From positions 8,804,001-8,868,000 of the forward strand of contig CAUJLY010000006.1 of the NCBI GenBank assembly GCA_963281155.1: a DNA stretch of 64,000 bases, in the 5' to 3' direction. Both the position numbers and the translations under genes were made by a program. Of the stretch, positions 11,603-24,018 are shown in pieces. Positions within the stretch are counted from its first letter, which is position 1; each line of letters starts with the position of its first letter. The stretch comes from Rhabditophanes sp. KR3021. Taxonomy: Eukaryota > Nematoda > Chromadorea > Rhabditida > Alloionematidae. The notes under the pieces were generated by a model. That model searched no databases and had not been told where the DNA came from. It worked only from the letters and a program-made list of their open reading frames with translations.

Positions 11603-13334
11603 ATGTCGTTTGATTTTGACCTAACGGCTCCTTTTTACGCCAGATTTCAGTACGAAGGATCAAATTGAACATAGGCACAAAATTCAACCTATACAAATTA
11701 TTGCCCCCAAAGATGGTGGTGGTTTTAAGCTGAATGAGAGTGGATTGAATAGTATTTTTAAACACAAATCCATTCTCAATAAAAAAGTTGTTGTTGTGGG
11801 TATTGCCGGAGCCTTCAGAAAGGGCAAGTCTTTTTTGTTAAATTTTTTCTTAGAGTATTTGTATTGTTTGCAGAAGTCTCAGCAGGTAATTTTTGATTTG
11901 ACAACAATTAAAGAAACTTGTTTTTGTTAGAATGACATTACTTTGGATTGGTTAAATGAAAACACCCAATTACAGGGTTTTCATTGGAGAACAGGTGTCA
12001 AAAGAACCACAATTGGCCTATGGATGTGGGGCGAACCGATTATAATCGAAGCTGAAAACCATCAGAAATATGCCATTATTTTGGTGAGTCTTATTTAAAT
12101 ATTTATTTTCTTAGATATCTCCATGTATTCTATTAAACTTTCCTATTTATTAAAGATGGATACCCAAGGAACATTCGACAACAATTCCACCTACAATGAA
12201 TGCAGCACCATCTTCGCTTTATCAACCATTTTGAGTTCTGTTCAATGTTACAACTTATTTGACAACATTCCCGAAGACGCCTTGCAACATCTAAGTATTT
12301 TCGTCGAGTATGGAAGGTTAGCATTACGAGAAAGTCAATATGTTGGCAAACCACTGCAGAATTTAACCTTCATCGTTCGGGACTTTAAAAGCCCCGACGA
12401 GTTTGAGTATGGCAGAGAGGGAGGTAAACAATTTCTAGAACAAGTAATGGCCGTCAATCCTGAAAGTGATGATGAGTTAAAGGATGTACGTGAACATTTG
12501 GGGAATTGTTTTGAAAACATAGAATGTTATTTATTACCACATCCGGGCCATAAAGTCGCTGAAAGAGGATCATTTCGTGGTCATGTTCGTGACATCAGGC
12601 CAATATTTAAAGAGGAAGTTAAAAAAATGGTATCAAATATTTTGGGACCTCATGCTTTAAAGCCAAAAAATGTCAATGGGAGAGAGATGACTTGTAGGAA
12701 GATGATTGAATTTACAAAGCAATATTGCAAGGTTTTTGAAGGTTCTAACGTTCCACAACCCAAAAATATCTTGAATGCTAACAGTCATTTGCTGTGTATT
12801 GAGCATGCTCATGAAGCTAAATTAGCCTATAGCAGAGGAATGGCAAGAGCAACAACGGATGCTAGAATGTTGTCTGAAAAGAGATTACTAGAAGCGCATA
12901 TCAAGCATGGAATTACGGCTTTAAATATATTTGATAAATGCCCCAAATTCGGAAGTCCATCCGTTCGTAATGAATACCTGGCTAGATTACAAGAAGATGT
13001 TAACGCTGAGTTTGAGAAATACAAAAAGTTAAATGAGGATAAAAGAGTTACTGGATGTGCATCAATAGCCATGGCTTGCGGTGATTCCTTATTTTTAGGT
13101 TTAGGTTTAGCCGGAGCTTCCACTGCTGCCATTGGAGCTGCGTACGTGACTATGACTATGGGATTGGTAGCTACTGGAATAGTGGCAATCCCCATAACCT
13201 TCACGTCGATGTTTTGCATATGGTCATATGTGTACATAAGTGAAAAGATATTCGAATGCAGGGGTCAAATTGCTCTAAAAAAAGAAGATGGTAAAAAGAA
13301 TATCAAGAAAACCAAATTTATGACCAAAGTTTGA
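11603..13334 (+). CDS. atln-1: Atlastin, dynamin-like GTPase for ER membrane fusion
   Basis: Mediates homotypic fusion of ER tubules. Exons: up to 11885, 11931-12083 and 12156-13334; introns are 45 and 72 nt. The GTPase domain has P-loop GAFRKGKS, switch FHWRTGVKRTTIGLWMW, G3 MDTQGTFDN and the G4-type VRDF; the middle helical domain has HPGHKVAERGSFRG. Near the C-terminus are two hydrophobic stretches (GDSLFLGLGLAGASTAAIG and TMGLVATGIVAIPI), the ER hairpin, and a basic tail ending KKTKFMTKV. The start is uncertain. The ATG at 11603 opens MSFDFDLTAPF but runs out of frame one base before the confident coding region (from about 11652), at a TTTTT run near 11630-11636. Either one T is excess or an upstream exon exists. 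Confidence 0.88.
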
Positions 13335-14770
13335 TGCTGATAACATATGCTATTATATTATCATTTCTGACACATTTAGAATGTATAATCATCAAATGTC
13401 ATTTAATAAATCTTATAATTCTTAATATTAATAAATATTTTAAACAATTTATATCCATCAAATAATATGAATTTGTTTTTTCATAATACTAAAATAAAAG
13501 TTATCATTTCCACAGGTTCTTGTTTGATGTCAAATGTGACCTCGAAAACAGATGAAATAAATTTATTCATACATGTTAATTTAGTTTATATGATGGCAGA
13601 CTTAATCCATATTTTTTATATATTTGGATTTTATTGTCGCTATAATAAAAGGACAATAAAGATACCATTTTATGATTCTAATAATTATTTTATTTCTTTT
13701 TGGGCAATTCGGTTGGGATGATAACACTTCTGATGTGTTATCCCTAAAGTTAATAGACAAAATATTCAGGCAATAAAACATGCAAGATTATTGGTTTCAT
13801 AAACTCATTAAACTTTGCATGTTTCCGAGCACATATTAGAATGTTTATTTGGAGAGTTAAATATTTTGCCTAATACTTACTGGTTTTAAAGACAGTCGAG
13901 TACAATATCAAAAAGGACCTGGCTGGAGCAATGTAGTGTCTATGTTTCATCCATTTTTGATAAAAGTACGCCTTCCATAAACGCTCTTGTCGTTGAAGGA
14001 AGAGACACTTATGGACTAAAGTTAGATATAGCTTTGATTATGCATTTTAACATCATATTCAAGACTGTGATTGGTTCAGGGTAATAGATGATGATATTAT
14101 TGCTGTTTAGAACATTTGCGATTTTATTTATAAACTCAGAATGAAAATAGGCCGTGTCATTATGGACACAAATTGAAACAATTAAAACCGACAATTATTA
14201 AAAATGGATTTATTCGAGGTGGATCAAGGGATATTCTAGTTAGTAAAGCTTTTTAAAATAATACACTATGCTTGGATGAAAAAGGGATTTTTAACTATCG
14301 AGATGTCTTTACAATTTGAATGTTCTAATGGTCGACACAAGAGATCATTAACAAAACCGATATTTTTCCCTAGTACACTCACTTCTTTTGTTACGCCATA
14401 TAAAACAAAATATATTCCAAATTTGACAAGATGAATTTTTACTAAATTAAAAACAAAGAATTTTCAAATATGTCAATTTTGCCCGTATGATTTCATTATG
14501 TGACTGGAGAAAGTGTGTTTTATCTAGAATACATGTTGTACCAAGCAAAAGTCTTTTCCACAGGTTCCCGTTTACCCCATTTTTGACCAAACAAATATGA
14601 TCAGAAAGTCTAATTTTAACAATAATGGATGAATTACATCAAAATTCATCAAATGCATTTTAAAATTACAATACTCATTGTACTATTTATTTACAGATGA
14701 AAAAGATTTGTATTTACTTTAATAAACTTTATTAATACCAATAAAAAAGATTTGCAAAATGTTTACTTTT
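13335..14770. other. Convergent intergenic region
   Basis: About 1.4 kb between two 3' ends. ORFs at 13467-13721 (+) and 14009-14194 (-) have AT-driven composition and no domain, start context or splice logic; not called. Polyadenylation-type AATAAA sequences occur near both gene ends. Confidence 0.4.
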
Positions 14771-15925
14771 TTAAACTAAACTACGTTTTAAATCTTCCTT
14801 ATATTGCAGCCCAACAAATCCAATGTATTTAAATAATTCAGCCGTAACATATTTGTTAGTACGAATTAAAAGATCATTGTAATACCAGTTTTTATCATTA
14901 TTCTTTTTATGACATAATTTCATGTTGAATTTTATTGTATTCCAAGGAGCTGTCCAGGAACGTTCATTGTCTGTATTTAGATTGCTCATCTTGAGGTCAT
15001 GCAGCAAAAAGTCTGAAGGAGCCCATATGGAATTTAAAAGCCAGATATCTCTTGACCATCTTTTCGAATTCTCTTTCTTTAAAACTTTTACTTTGCCATC
15101 ACCAAAAAGATATTCGTTATTGATAGTTGAGTTGCTATCGCTGATATTATTAATGATATTTCGCATACAAGCTACATAAATTCGAATATCCTGCCATGTT
15201 CTACTGCTCTTCCACAGCTTCATACAATGTTGATATTTTTTATCAATTTTCTTCTTCCCTTGTCCGAATAAATCAACGAAAACATTGTGAATTGCAGCAT
15301 TGTCAGAACCATCAAAAGATTTAGGCTTTTTAAAATCATAATCAGCCCAATACATTAAAAACTTTTGTGTAAAGATAGTATTTTTTCCAATAAAACTTCC
15401 AGCCATGATTTCGTGATTATACATTCGTTCATAAAAAACCAAATTCTCGTTGTCTCGTGGAAGAAAAGATTCCAATAGGTGGTTTGGATTAACAACACCA
15501 ATATCAGCATCTATGAAAATAAAATATTTGGGTGGGGTATGGTTGTAATCAAGATAATTAGCCAAAACACAATGTCTTTGATACATAAAATCTGTTTGCT
15601 TGCATGATTTTGAATACCTTGTATTTTTTTTGACATTTATCAAAACGTAGCGGTAATTATATTTGATGGCGTAACATTTCATCGACTGTAATGCAAGAGA
15701 ATATTCAGTCACATTTTCTGTATTAATAATCGTAATAATTGCAATACTATAATTATTTTTAAATTGTTGTTTAGGCATCATAATAACACTCGATAACTTG
15801 GAAACATTGTGTGAATTAATAATAGAAGTAGTGATGTCATTAATAGGTGCTTTTATTTGGTCATTTTGAAGAGACTTTTCGAAATAAAAGAATTGTAAGA
15901 GAATGAAGTAAAGGAATTTCATCAA
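14771..15925 (-). CDS. DUF273-family nematode glycosyltransferase, secretory pathway
   Basis: A single-exon 384-aa protein. A hydrophobic leader (MMKFLYFILLQFFYFEK) suggests ER entry or a type II anchor. A GT-A-like core follows: SIAIITIINTENVTEYSL, YRYVLINV, a metal-binding DxD in YFIFIDADIGVVNPNHLL, then FYERMYNHEIMAGSFI and KSFDGSDNAAIH. This order (FIDADIGVVNP, then EIMAGS, then DGSDNxAIH) is what I know from the nematode DUF273/PF03314 family, related to galactosyl/mannosyltransferases of the GMA12/MNN10 type. Donor and acceptor are unknown. No introns were seen, consistent with the intron-poor genome. Confidence 0.85.
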   Translation of the reverse strand: MMKFLYFILLQFFYFEKSLQNDQIKAPINDITTSIINSHNVSKLSSVIMMPKQQFKNNYSIAIITIINTENVTEYSLALQSMKCYAIKYNYRYVLINVKKNTRYSKSCKQTDFMYQRHCVLANYLDYNHTPPKYFIFIDADIGVVNPNHLLESFLPRDNENLVFYERMYNHEIMAGSFIGKNTIFTQKFLMYWADYDFKKPKSFDGSDNAAIHNVFVDLFGQGKKKIDKKYQHCMKLWKSSRTWQDIRIYVACMRNIINNISDSNSTINNEYLFGDGKVKVLKKENSKRWSRDIWLLNSIWAPSDFLLHDLKMSNLNTDNERSWTAPWNTIKFNMKLCHKKNNDKNWYYNDLLIRTNKYVTAELFKYIGFVGLQYKEDLKRSLV

Positions 15926-18900
15926 AATACAGATTTCTTACAAAAGAAATGTGCAAAAATTGAACATGTTTGAATCATTTTTCCAAGTTTTATTCATTAT
16001 CAAGTTCCTGTTCTATTAATTTTATTAACCACATCTTTGAATTAAAAACAAATTTGTTTTTATTTACCCCAAATTGATTCAACTGATACAGATATATATG
16101 TAAAATGCATTATTTGAAGTTTCAAAATTTATAATAAACAAATATTTAAATAAAGTTATGTTTTATGATCATCTCAAGGTAGAAGACATTTCACTTTGTC
16201 GGTAAGGTGAGTCACAAAAAAAGACTGTTTCAATTCAACTTTCAGCTTTTTAATTGTCTTTGATGATTGCTTTGTGGTTGAGTAAGTGATATATTATTTT
16301 AGTAAAAATGAAACTAAAGCAAAATTACGCATTTTTAGTATGAGTAATAAGATGGACAAACATTTGTTAATTTTGATCACCGAACAATTTTTGACAAATC
16401 TTTTGATATGCACTAAAAGTTTTGAACAAGCTCAATATGACTTTGATCACGATTTTTTGTTAAAGAGAATGTATGTTGTTGTTGTGAACATTAATTTTTG
16501 ATATGAAAAAATAAATCAAAACAGTCCCAATTGTTTCTAAAGAGTTTCTTCCTTACTTGGTTTGTTTTTCAAATAGTCAACATACACACAATATTGTGAC
16601 TGTATATTAGGGGAAAACATACATGGAAAGGAAATTGTGTTAGTAAAATGATGTGAATGTTTACTAATAACTGAAGTGTATAAAGATAAAGTAGCCATCT
16701 AAATATATCTATATATTTGATGCAATCAACAAATGTTTGATAAGTATAGTTATGGTCAGTGGGGGATCAGACGATGACCAAATATGTATACATATATTTA
16801 ACTGAATTCACAACTTTTATTTTGATCTATAAATATGTTACATATGTATTAATTGTATTTTGATTAATAAATTTGAACAAATGTCTGGTTTATAATAAAA
16901 CAACAGATGTTTGTTTCTTGCTTGTTTTTAGATTTACAGTATTTAAGTAAATTTCAAGTAATTTTAACCAAATTTTATCTATAATTTATCTTAATTTAAC
17001 CAAATGTGGTGTATATTTTACGATTAATTACTTTTTATTTTGTTTAAAGTCGTATAGTATCATCTGTTTGCAATGACTTGCATAAAAGTTTAATAAAAAT
17101 TATTGCAGCTACATAAAACATGTTAGATTAATGTTTCTTTTTGTATAATAGTTAATTTTGGCTAAAGATGATAACATTTGATGTGAAAAGACAGTAATTA
17201 ATAATGTAAGAACTAATTTTTACGTTGTATCGTGATCACAATTTGAATTAATAAATTATATGTTAATCTTTTTATTCAAAATATCATTTTCGGCCTTAAT
17301 TTGTGATATACGATGATTTTTGATCATTACATAGTGCAGCTGTACATGTCTTTAAATGCCAAATTGTTGAGTAATTCGACCATACTTCCTATTCTGTATG
17401 CATCTTATTATATACAATTTTTATTGTAATTTATTTGGCCTTTATCCTATCTATAATTACTCACATAAGACGTCTTTGTAAGTTCTAAAAGCATCAAAAG
17501 TTTCATTGCTCAAATTTGTGCTTAGGTAACCTGTTTTAAGCTCACAATAAGCATGATTCTGGTTAGCTTTATAATCTTTTTGATTAAATTGAAGAACAAG
17601 ATTTCATACTTTATTGATACCTTAATTTTTTGTGATTATATATGTACATCCCTATCTAATCATTTTTTGAGTTTTTTGAGCACTGCTGTTATATTCTACA
17701 TTACTTTTTATGTTCCGTAATCGCTAGAAACTGTTTCCAAATTATAAGCACCTTTGACAAAAAGCCTATGGAAACTTTAAAAACAACAAGCTTATCTGTA
17801 AATTTAACCGACCAGACAAAACAAACGTTTCTACCTCACTGTGTGGATGCAGTAAAGCGTTTTATAAAGGTAACCTGTAGCTATTTGAGTAGTTTCTATA
17901 ATACTAATTTCTTATGTTAATCTCCTTCAGAAGATCATCTATAACTATTGCTCAAATCGTTGCATCTTGTATAATTTGTAAATTCATGAATGTTCGTTAG
18001 AAGTAGTTAAGGTCTTAGAATGCTTTTTGTAGCTTTACTTTTTGATATGGCTGGTTATCTATTTTTTAAGATAAGAAACGGACGTCGGTCATTTTATGTA
18101 TATAGTGAATTATTTTATTTGAATTCGAATAGGTAAGAGTATTTTTTGGAGTATGTAATTTTGGTTAATCTTTTTTTGACAGTCATTGTAAATATTCAAT
18201 CATGAATTGTCATTGAATTAACACAATTTAAGTGAGTTTTACCATTGTCTATATGGAGATTATTGGTGTGGCGAGCCGCTCTAATATTTCTTTTAAATAG
18301 ATCCATTATATAAATGACCACATTGATGGATGTCACTTTTACCTGCCATGTTATTCAAATCATTTTACAACAGTTTTGACAAAGGATTAAAATAACTTTG
18401 GAGTTTATAAGGGTATATGTGTTTGATTGCTTAATTATTCGTGAAATAGTATACTATTTATATTTGTCTAGGGTCTTTATAAGTTTACAAACTTTGAATA
18501 TGTATTTATCAAACTTTTTATGCGTCTTTTTTTGTGCGAGTTAAATTATAACCACCAGAGATCTTGATTGTTCATTTAGGCATCAAAAATTTATTTTGTA
18601 TATTACTTGTAAGTATTTTTATGCGTAGGAGTAATTATCTGTGTCAATAGTAGTAAAACGAAGAACTTGGAACTATTCATTTTTGTTTACACAAACTTAA
18701 AAGCTAAATATTTTACAACTTTATATTGGGTGACTTAATATCTAAACTGAAGATAAATTTAAGCATTGCTAATTATTTCGAAAATCATTTCATTGCACTT
18801 TACGATTAACCACCTTCATTAAATGTTTGACAGGAGTGACCTTGAAGCTACATTTCAGTGAATTACAACGCCTTACTTTTTTCAATCATTTCCTATTACA

Positions 18901-21071
18901 AACCAAATATTAAACAAACTTTTTCATTCATAAGTTGTAAACTTTATTAAAGTTTTTTATGAAGGAAGAGAACGTTCATCACCCTCACACCATTATTTTA
19001 CGTCATTCTGGGATAGTTTACAAACTGTCAGAGGTTGATTACACTTTTTCCAAAGATTAAACGCATTCATTCAAAAATTAGAGGTTTAAAGTGTGCGCCC
19101 TATTAATTGAGCAAAATTTTAAAAACATAAATATTTTAAATTCATAGATAAGCTGATAAGCCATATGCGTGGAAATCAGTAAACTGTATATGTCCACAAT
19201 TAAACTAGTTCACATTGTTTTTTATACACCGCTATTACTTCTCATTTTAGTCAAAAGTTACCAGACTTTTTTCTCAAATTTATACAATAGCTGACTTACT
19301 TTAAATGAATGATAGTGCACTGAGAAGCTTTCAAAATTGCGACGGATTAGTTGAAAACAGTTGGTTCATAATACCAATACGGTTGATTGTATAAAGGCTT
19401 AAGGGTCAAAAAAAGGCGCTACCATAAATTGTTTTAGTTGATTTAATTCTAGTATCAAAAAGAGACCTCATTCAAATATTTATTTTAATCCGGAAGCAAA
19501 CATTAGCTACCGAATTATGTTTGATTTCACAATTGATTCCACAACTTTCTTAATAGCAACTTTTGAATGAAAATAATTTGTTTGAAATTTTAGACTTTCC
19601 AATTTTGATGTAGCAATAGCTCATTACAATGCTTTTTCTTGATTTGTTGTAAAAAGAACAATAGTAAGCTACAACGCAAGAATGAATTCTTAGTGTTAAG
19701 TCTAGGCGTACCTAAAGGAACCTATTGTATTTCCATGATCCCTTCATACATTTTCATGATTACTTCATGACTTTAGCCTTTTCACAATTGCTTGCAATCT
19801 ATATATGTATAGGAAAATGTATATATGCATATAAAAATGTATGTATATGGCTCTTATAATAATTATATTTCTATATTTTGGTACATTTATGTAAAATATA
19901 ACTTTAAGTGTCAAATGTATTAAAAAATTATTACAATTTGTTTGTAGAATCTATTTCTATTATTAATTGGATTTTTGTGGGGTGGCTGTGATTAGGTAAT
20001 CAAATATATAAAATATATACCAGTTATGTGTATGCTTTTAATTTCTTCAACTACAACACATTTTTCGCCTTAAACTATGTCCTCTTATTTATCTAGTTTT
20101 TGGATAAAAGAAACTTATAAAAAAGATTGAATATGTTCCGCTTTATAATTTAAACTTGTGCTAATTTTTCTCTTTGCACACATTTTTTGATAATAGTTTA
20201 TAAAACATAAGTGTCTCACAAATCAGGTTATTCCAATTTTGTTCACAATACTATTTTGACTTTGCCATTATAAGTATGAAATGGAGCTTTTTAAAGTCAG
20301 ACTTATTTTATCAAGAGCATAAAAAGATGTCGGTTGTTGAATCATAAAAATAATAAAGACTTTTGCTTATTTTTGTTGCGCAGTTTTTTTACTTGATCTT
20401 AGATTTTTGTCTCTATTGTTACAATAAAGTTTATGTACATAATAACAAAATAATCCTTTAACTTTAGCGTAATTGGTATCACAATTATTCTATTTGCAAA
20501 AATTAAATGCATTGTATTCATTTTTTACGCTTCCAATTATCCGTTCCAATTTGTACAAATAGAATGCCTTTGTTGTATACAATTGTAATCTGTAATGTTT
20601 AAAGTCATTTTTTCGTCAGATTCTCATTTCCAATTTTTGACTCGACTTACCTTACATTTGCTCTCAAAAACAAAAAGCGACTAATATTAGGAAAGATCAA
20701 ATCTTCTCCTCAAGCTAGATACATGTCTAAAATAGACAGACAAACTAGTTTGTATACACGCATTCCAAATTACATATATACCTTGGTGTAAATATAAATT
20801 TTTTGCCTTCATGTATTGTGTAATCATACCTTTACCCGCAATCGTAAATACTTCTTTTGATAATTTGGATCATTCCTCGCAAAACTAATTTTAACTAATT
20901 ACAATATTTTTAGGCTTAACCATTTTTTGAGGTAAGAAATTATTTTACTGCAAATTACGCAATAAAATAAACTTCTATTTTAAAAGATTGGTAATAGATT
21001 TATTTCTTCTATAATTAGAACATTCGTTGTCAAAAGACATATCCAATTCTTTCACATAATATTACACCACA
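15926..21071. other. 5.1-kb region without a confident gene
   Basis: Very AT-rich, with stop codons in all frames. I looked for RNA genes, tRNA B-box-like sequences, known nematode miRNA sequences and large repeats and recognised none. The only coding-like patch is the two-exon candidate at 17768-17992. It probably contains the upstream regulatory region of the MAP kinase gene. Confidence 0.5.
17768..17992 (+). CDS. Candidate two-exon micro-ORF (hypothetical)
   Basis: An ATG at 17768 opens METLKTTSLSVNLTDQTK and continues to FIK at a clean donor (AAG|GTAACC, exon end 17869). A pyrimidine-rich acceptor (TCTCCTTCAG, ending 17929) precedes an in-frame continuation KIIYNYCSNRC and a stop after about 50 codons. 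The patch has a more balanced base composition than its surroundings. No family is recognised. It may be a genuine short gene, the edge of a larger one, or chance. Confidence 0.2.
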
Positions 21072-22595
21072 ATGCCCCCTACATATCAACCTGCTTTCAA
21101 TAGAATCCTCGATGATCTAGCTCGTCGACAACTTAAGTTCGATTTTGATTTCGGAATACTTAATGAAGATTATGAAGCCGAAAGGAATGTTGGCTCCGGC
21201 GCTTTTGGAATTGTCTGCGAAGCGTTAGATAAAAGAAATGGTGACAAGGTAAGTATAAAAACAAATAAAAAGTGTTTTCACCGTTGTAATTATTTTTAGA
21301 CTGCTATTAAGAAAATCGGACACGCTTCCGCAACACCTACCTTAGCTCGAAGAACTTTAAGAGAGATCAGATGTTTACGGTTTATTGAACATGACAATAT
21401 AGTGACACTAAGAGACATTTTTAGAACAAAAGGAAGCCTCGGCGTTAATGTTTTTCTCGTAATGGACTTGATGGAAGGTAGTCTCCATCATGTGATTCAT
21501 GGATCTGCTGAAGCCTTAGACTGGGAATTAATTTCTTACTTTACCTTCCAACTACTCAAGGGTCTTCGTTTCTTGCATGCTGCGGGAATCTCTCATAGAG
21601 ATTTAAAGCCCTCAAATCTACTGGTCAATTCGGACTGCCATCTAAGAATTGCTGACTTTGGAATGGCGAAGCTTTCAATGCCAAATTTCTATGACGAAGC
21701 TGATGAGTATTGCTTTTATATGACTCAACATGTCGCCACTCTTCCTTACAGAGCCCCTGAACTTTTGTTTGTTATGCCTGAACACTCAATGGGAGTTGAT
21801 ATGTGGGCTGTTGGATGCATTTTGGCTGAAATGATACTTAGGAGGGAAATCTTTCCAGGAAGAAGTGTCAGCAACCAAATAAAATTAATTGTGACGAGAT
21901 TAGGTACACCATCTAGCAAGGTTGTTGATGAAATCAGATGTGAGAAGACCAAAAAGTACATCGAAGGTTTTGGAAATATCACGGCTTGGGATTGGAATGA
22001 TATTGTTCCTATGAATGAAAGACACAACGAAGAAGCATTGGAATTGATGCAAAAATTAATAACATTCGACCAAGACGACAGATACACCGTTTTTAACGCT
22101 ATTCAGCATCCATTTTTAAAAGAATTCAACCAAAATTTGGTTGCTGAGCCGAGTTGTCCATTTAAGGTAAAGATGGATATGGCTGCTGTTGAGTCATTGG
22201 ATCACGGAGAATTGCTAAACGCAATTGTCGAGGACATCCGATCAGCTGACTATTTTGAAACAAACATAACTACCAGTAATTCCAGTAACTCTCCCAATCA
22301 AGATCAGAACAGTCAAGTTTGTGAAAGTTATGAAATATCAAAGTCAAGTGACAGTAGCGATATTTACACACATTCGTCATCAGGTAGTTCAGGTGTAATG
22401 GAAGGTTCATCTTATCAAACATGTACCGAAAACTCCTCTGGAATGAATTCACCCTCATCAAGTGTTAGCAACAATTCCAACCAATTACGCCCCCCTAATC
22501 CTATCGGCAGAAGAAAAAAAGAAATTGAAACAGACTCAGCCTATAATGACGATGACATTTCTTCCACCGAAATTGAAGAAGTAACCTCGTTATAA
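21072..22595 (+). CDS. ERK5/MAPK7-like mitogen-activated protein kinase with TQH activation lip
   Basis: Exons 21072-21248 and 21300-22595 (51-nt intron) give about 491 aa. Kinase landmarks: Gly loop GSGAFG (residues 41-46), ATP-binding Lys in TAIKK (Lys63), catalytic HRDLKPSN (Asp160), DFG (Asp178) and the APE equivalent YRAPEL. KxIxHA..TxxARRTLREI, DLMEGSLHHVIH and DFGMA resemble ERK5 more than NLK or ERK2. The dual-phosphorylation motif expected as TEY reads Thr201-Gln-His203, followed by VATLPYRAPEL in place of VATRWYRAPEL. The C-terminal 130 residues are Ser/Asn-rich and acidic, likely disordered. C. elegans relatives would be the SMA-5/MPK-2 group, from memory of the family. Activation by a standard MAPKK tyrosine phosphorylation seems impossible. 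Confidence 0.9.
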
Positions 22596-23143
22596 AATTT
22601 AGATCACAGATATATACCATAAAGTCGCAACTCACAATTCCGACTTACTCTGACACCAAATTAAATAATTGATGTCGAGGATGAAAAGATCAAGTGCGGG
22701 TATAAATAGATTCTAAGGATGATTTAAATTAACCACAATTAGTGTTATTATCATTAGTTTGAAGGATGAGCTCATATTGTTCAATTATTTTTAATACACA
22801 CCATTACATGATATTTGTAAAAAATTACCATTTAAATAAATTATATTTTAACTTATTTTACATATATCTTCTTGACCCTATATAAAATAAAACGCTTTTT
22901 ATTTATGTACACTTTAATAATTGTTCGATAATCTACTATTAACATTACATTTTTTAAAAATGTTAAAAAGAGATGCATTTTTCGAAAAAGCTCAATTTAA
23001 ATCTCCTAGGCCTATTATAATATTTTAATTATTCCCCCATATATGTAGTCGAGTTTTGACCAAAAAAATATTTTATTGTGACATGTTTAAATGTTACAAA
23101 AGAATAAAATCACTTTACAAAAAACAGTAAATAAAAATATTTA
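22596..23143. other. Convergent 3' flanks
   Basis: About 550 bases between the kinase stop and the Pmp3-like stop. It holds AATAAA-type signals on both strands (for example AATAAA near 22836 and, on the minus strand, TTTATT near 23131). Nothing else was seen. Confidence 0.4.
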
Positions 23144-23380
23144 TTATTCGGTAATAATACGAGCGGTATCTTGTTGTTGATGCAAAACGTAAACTGGTGG
23201 TGGATCTTGACACCAAAGTACCCAAGCTCCGTGAATGTATCCCGGAATGATTCCAAGGAGAGTCAAAATAAAGTTGATCCAGAAGTCATTGCCACATCCT
23301 TTGTCGCATAATATAGCAAATGGTGGGCAAATCAAGTAGATTATGAAAATGCAAATATTAGCACAGCATCCATAGACCAT
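23144..23380 (-). CDS. Pmp3/UPF0057 small membrane protein
   Basis: A 78-aa single-exon proteolipid with two membrane segments: ANICIFIIYLICPPFAIL and FWINFILTLLGIIPGYIHGA. PPFAIL...G...FWINxxLTLLGxxPGxxHAxW is the core signature of the Pmp3 (SNA/RCI2/stress-induced hydrophobic peptide) family, which affects membrane potential and ion homeostasis. The short tail is Gln/Pro-rich (VLHQQQDTARIITE). A paralogue with a much longer His-rich tail lies at 34388-34795. The ATG gives MVYGCCAN, matching the paralogue's MAEGCCAN start. Confidence 0.92.
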   Translation of the reverse strand: MVYGCCANICIFIIYLICPPFAILCDKGCGNDFWINFILTLLGIIPGYIHGAWVLWCQDPPPVYVLHQQQDTARIITE

Positions 23381-24018
23381 TTTGTTTCTGACAGATTTCG
23401 AACAATGTATGAATTTGATCTATAATAAATTTAAAAAAATTATTAGATATTGTAAATGCGTGCAAGTCTGTAAAAACTATCGGTATACAAAAACTTAGTC
23501 ATGTGTAAATGATTAAAAAAAGCAAAAAGTGTGGAGATTGTTTTAGCTGATAATGAAATGATAGTAGTATACCTAGATATACACAATTAGAACATAATGA
23601 CTAATACTGGGCAACAATTAAGTAATAATTGCGACTAAAAATAAGGTAGTAATCGTATCATGCACCATTTATTTTTGAGTAAGGCATTGAGAACATAAAT
23701 TATTATGACTGAAATTGTAAATATTTTTGTCGTGTTAAAAGAACATGTGTGATGAAGAAATGCAAAAGTCCCAGTACTTAGTTGGAACAGCATAGATGGC
23801 TAAAAATTGACTGAGTATCATATTAAAAACAATTGGTGGGTATTAACATATCCTAATCAATATACTTAGTTTGAAATAGGGACCTGACACGGGTTAAAAA
23901 GTATAATGTTAGATTCAATTAGCGTTCACCGCATAAGCACTTGGTGATTTCATAACTATCATGGAATGAATTTGTGTTGCCAACGAGGATGAAAAGTGGA
24001 TCTAAGCTTTAAAAGTCA
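23381..24018. other. Divergent intergenic region
   Basis: About 640 bases between the Pmp3-like start and the chemoreceptor relic; AT-rich, no element recognised. Confidence 0.4.

Noticed and set aside
12133..13237. Minus-strand ORFs under the atlastin exon
   Set aside because: Antisense shadows of a clear GTPase coding exon; no domains or start context.
16286..16501. 71-codon plus-strand ORF in the 5-kb desert
   Set aside because: Composition and residues match translated AT-rich noncoding DNA.
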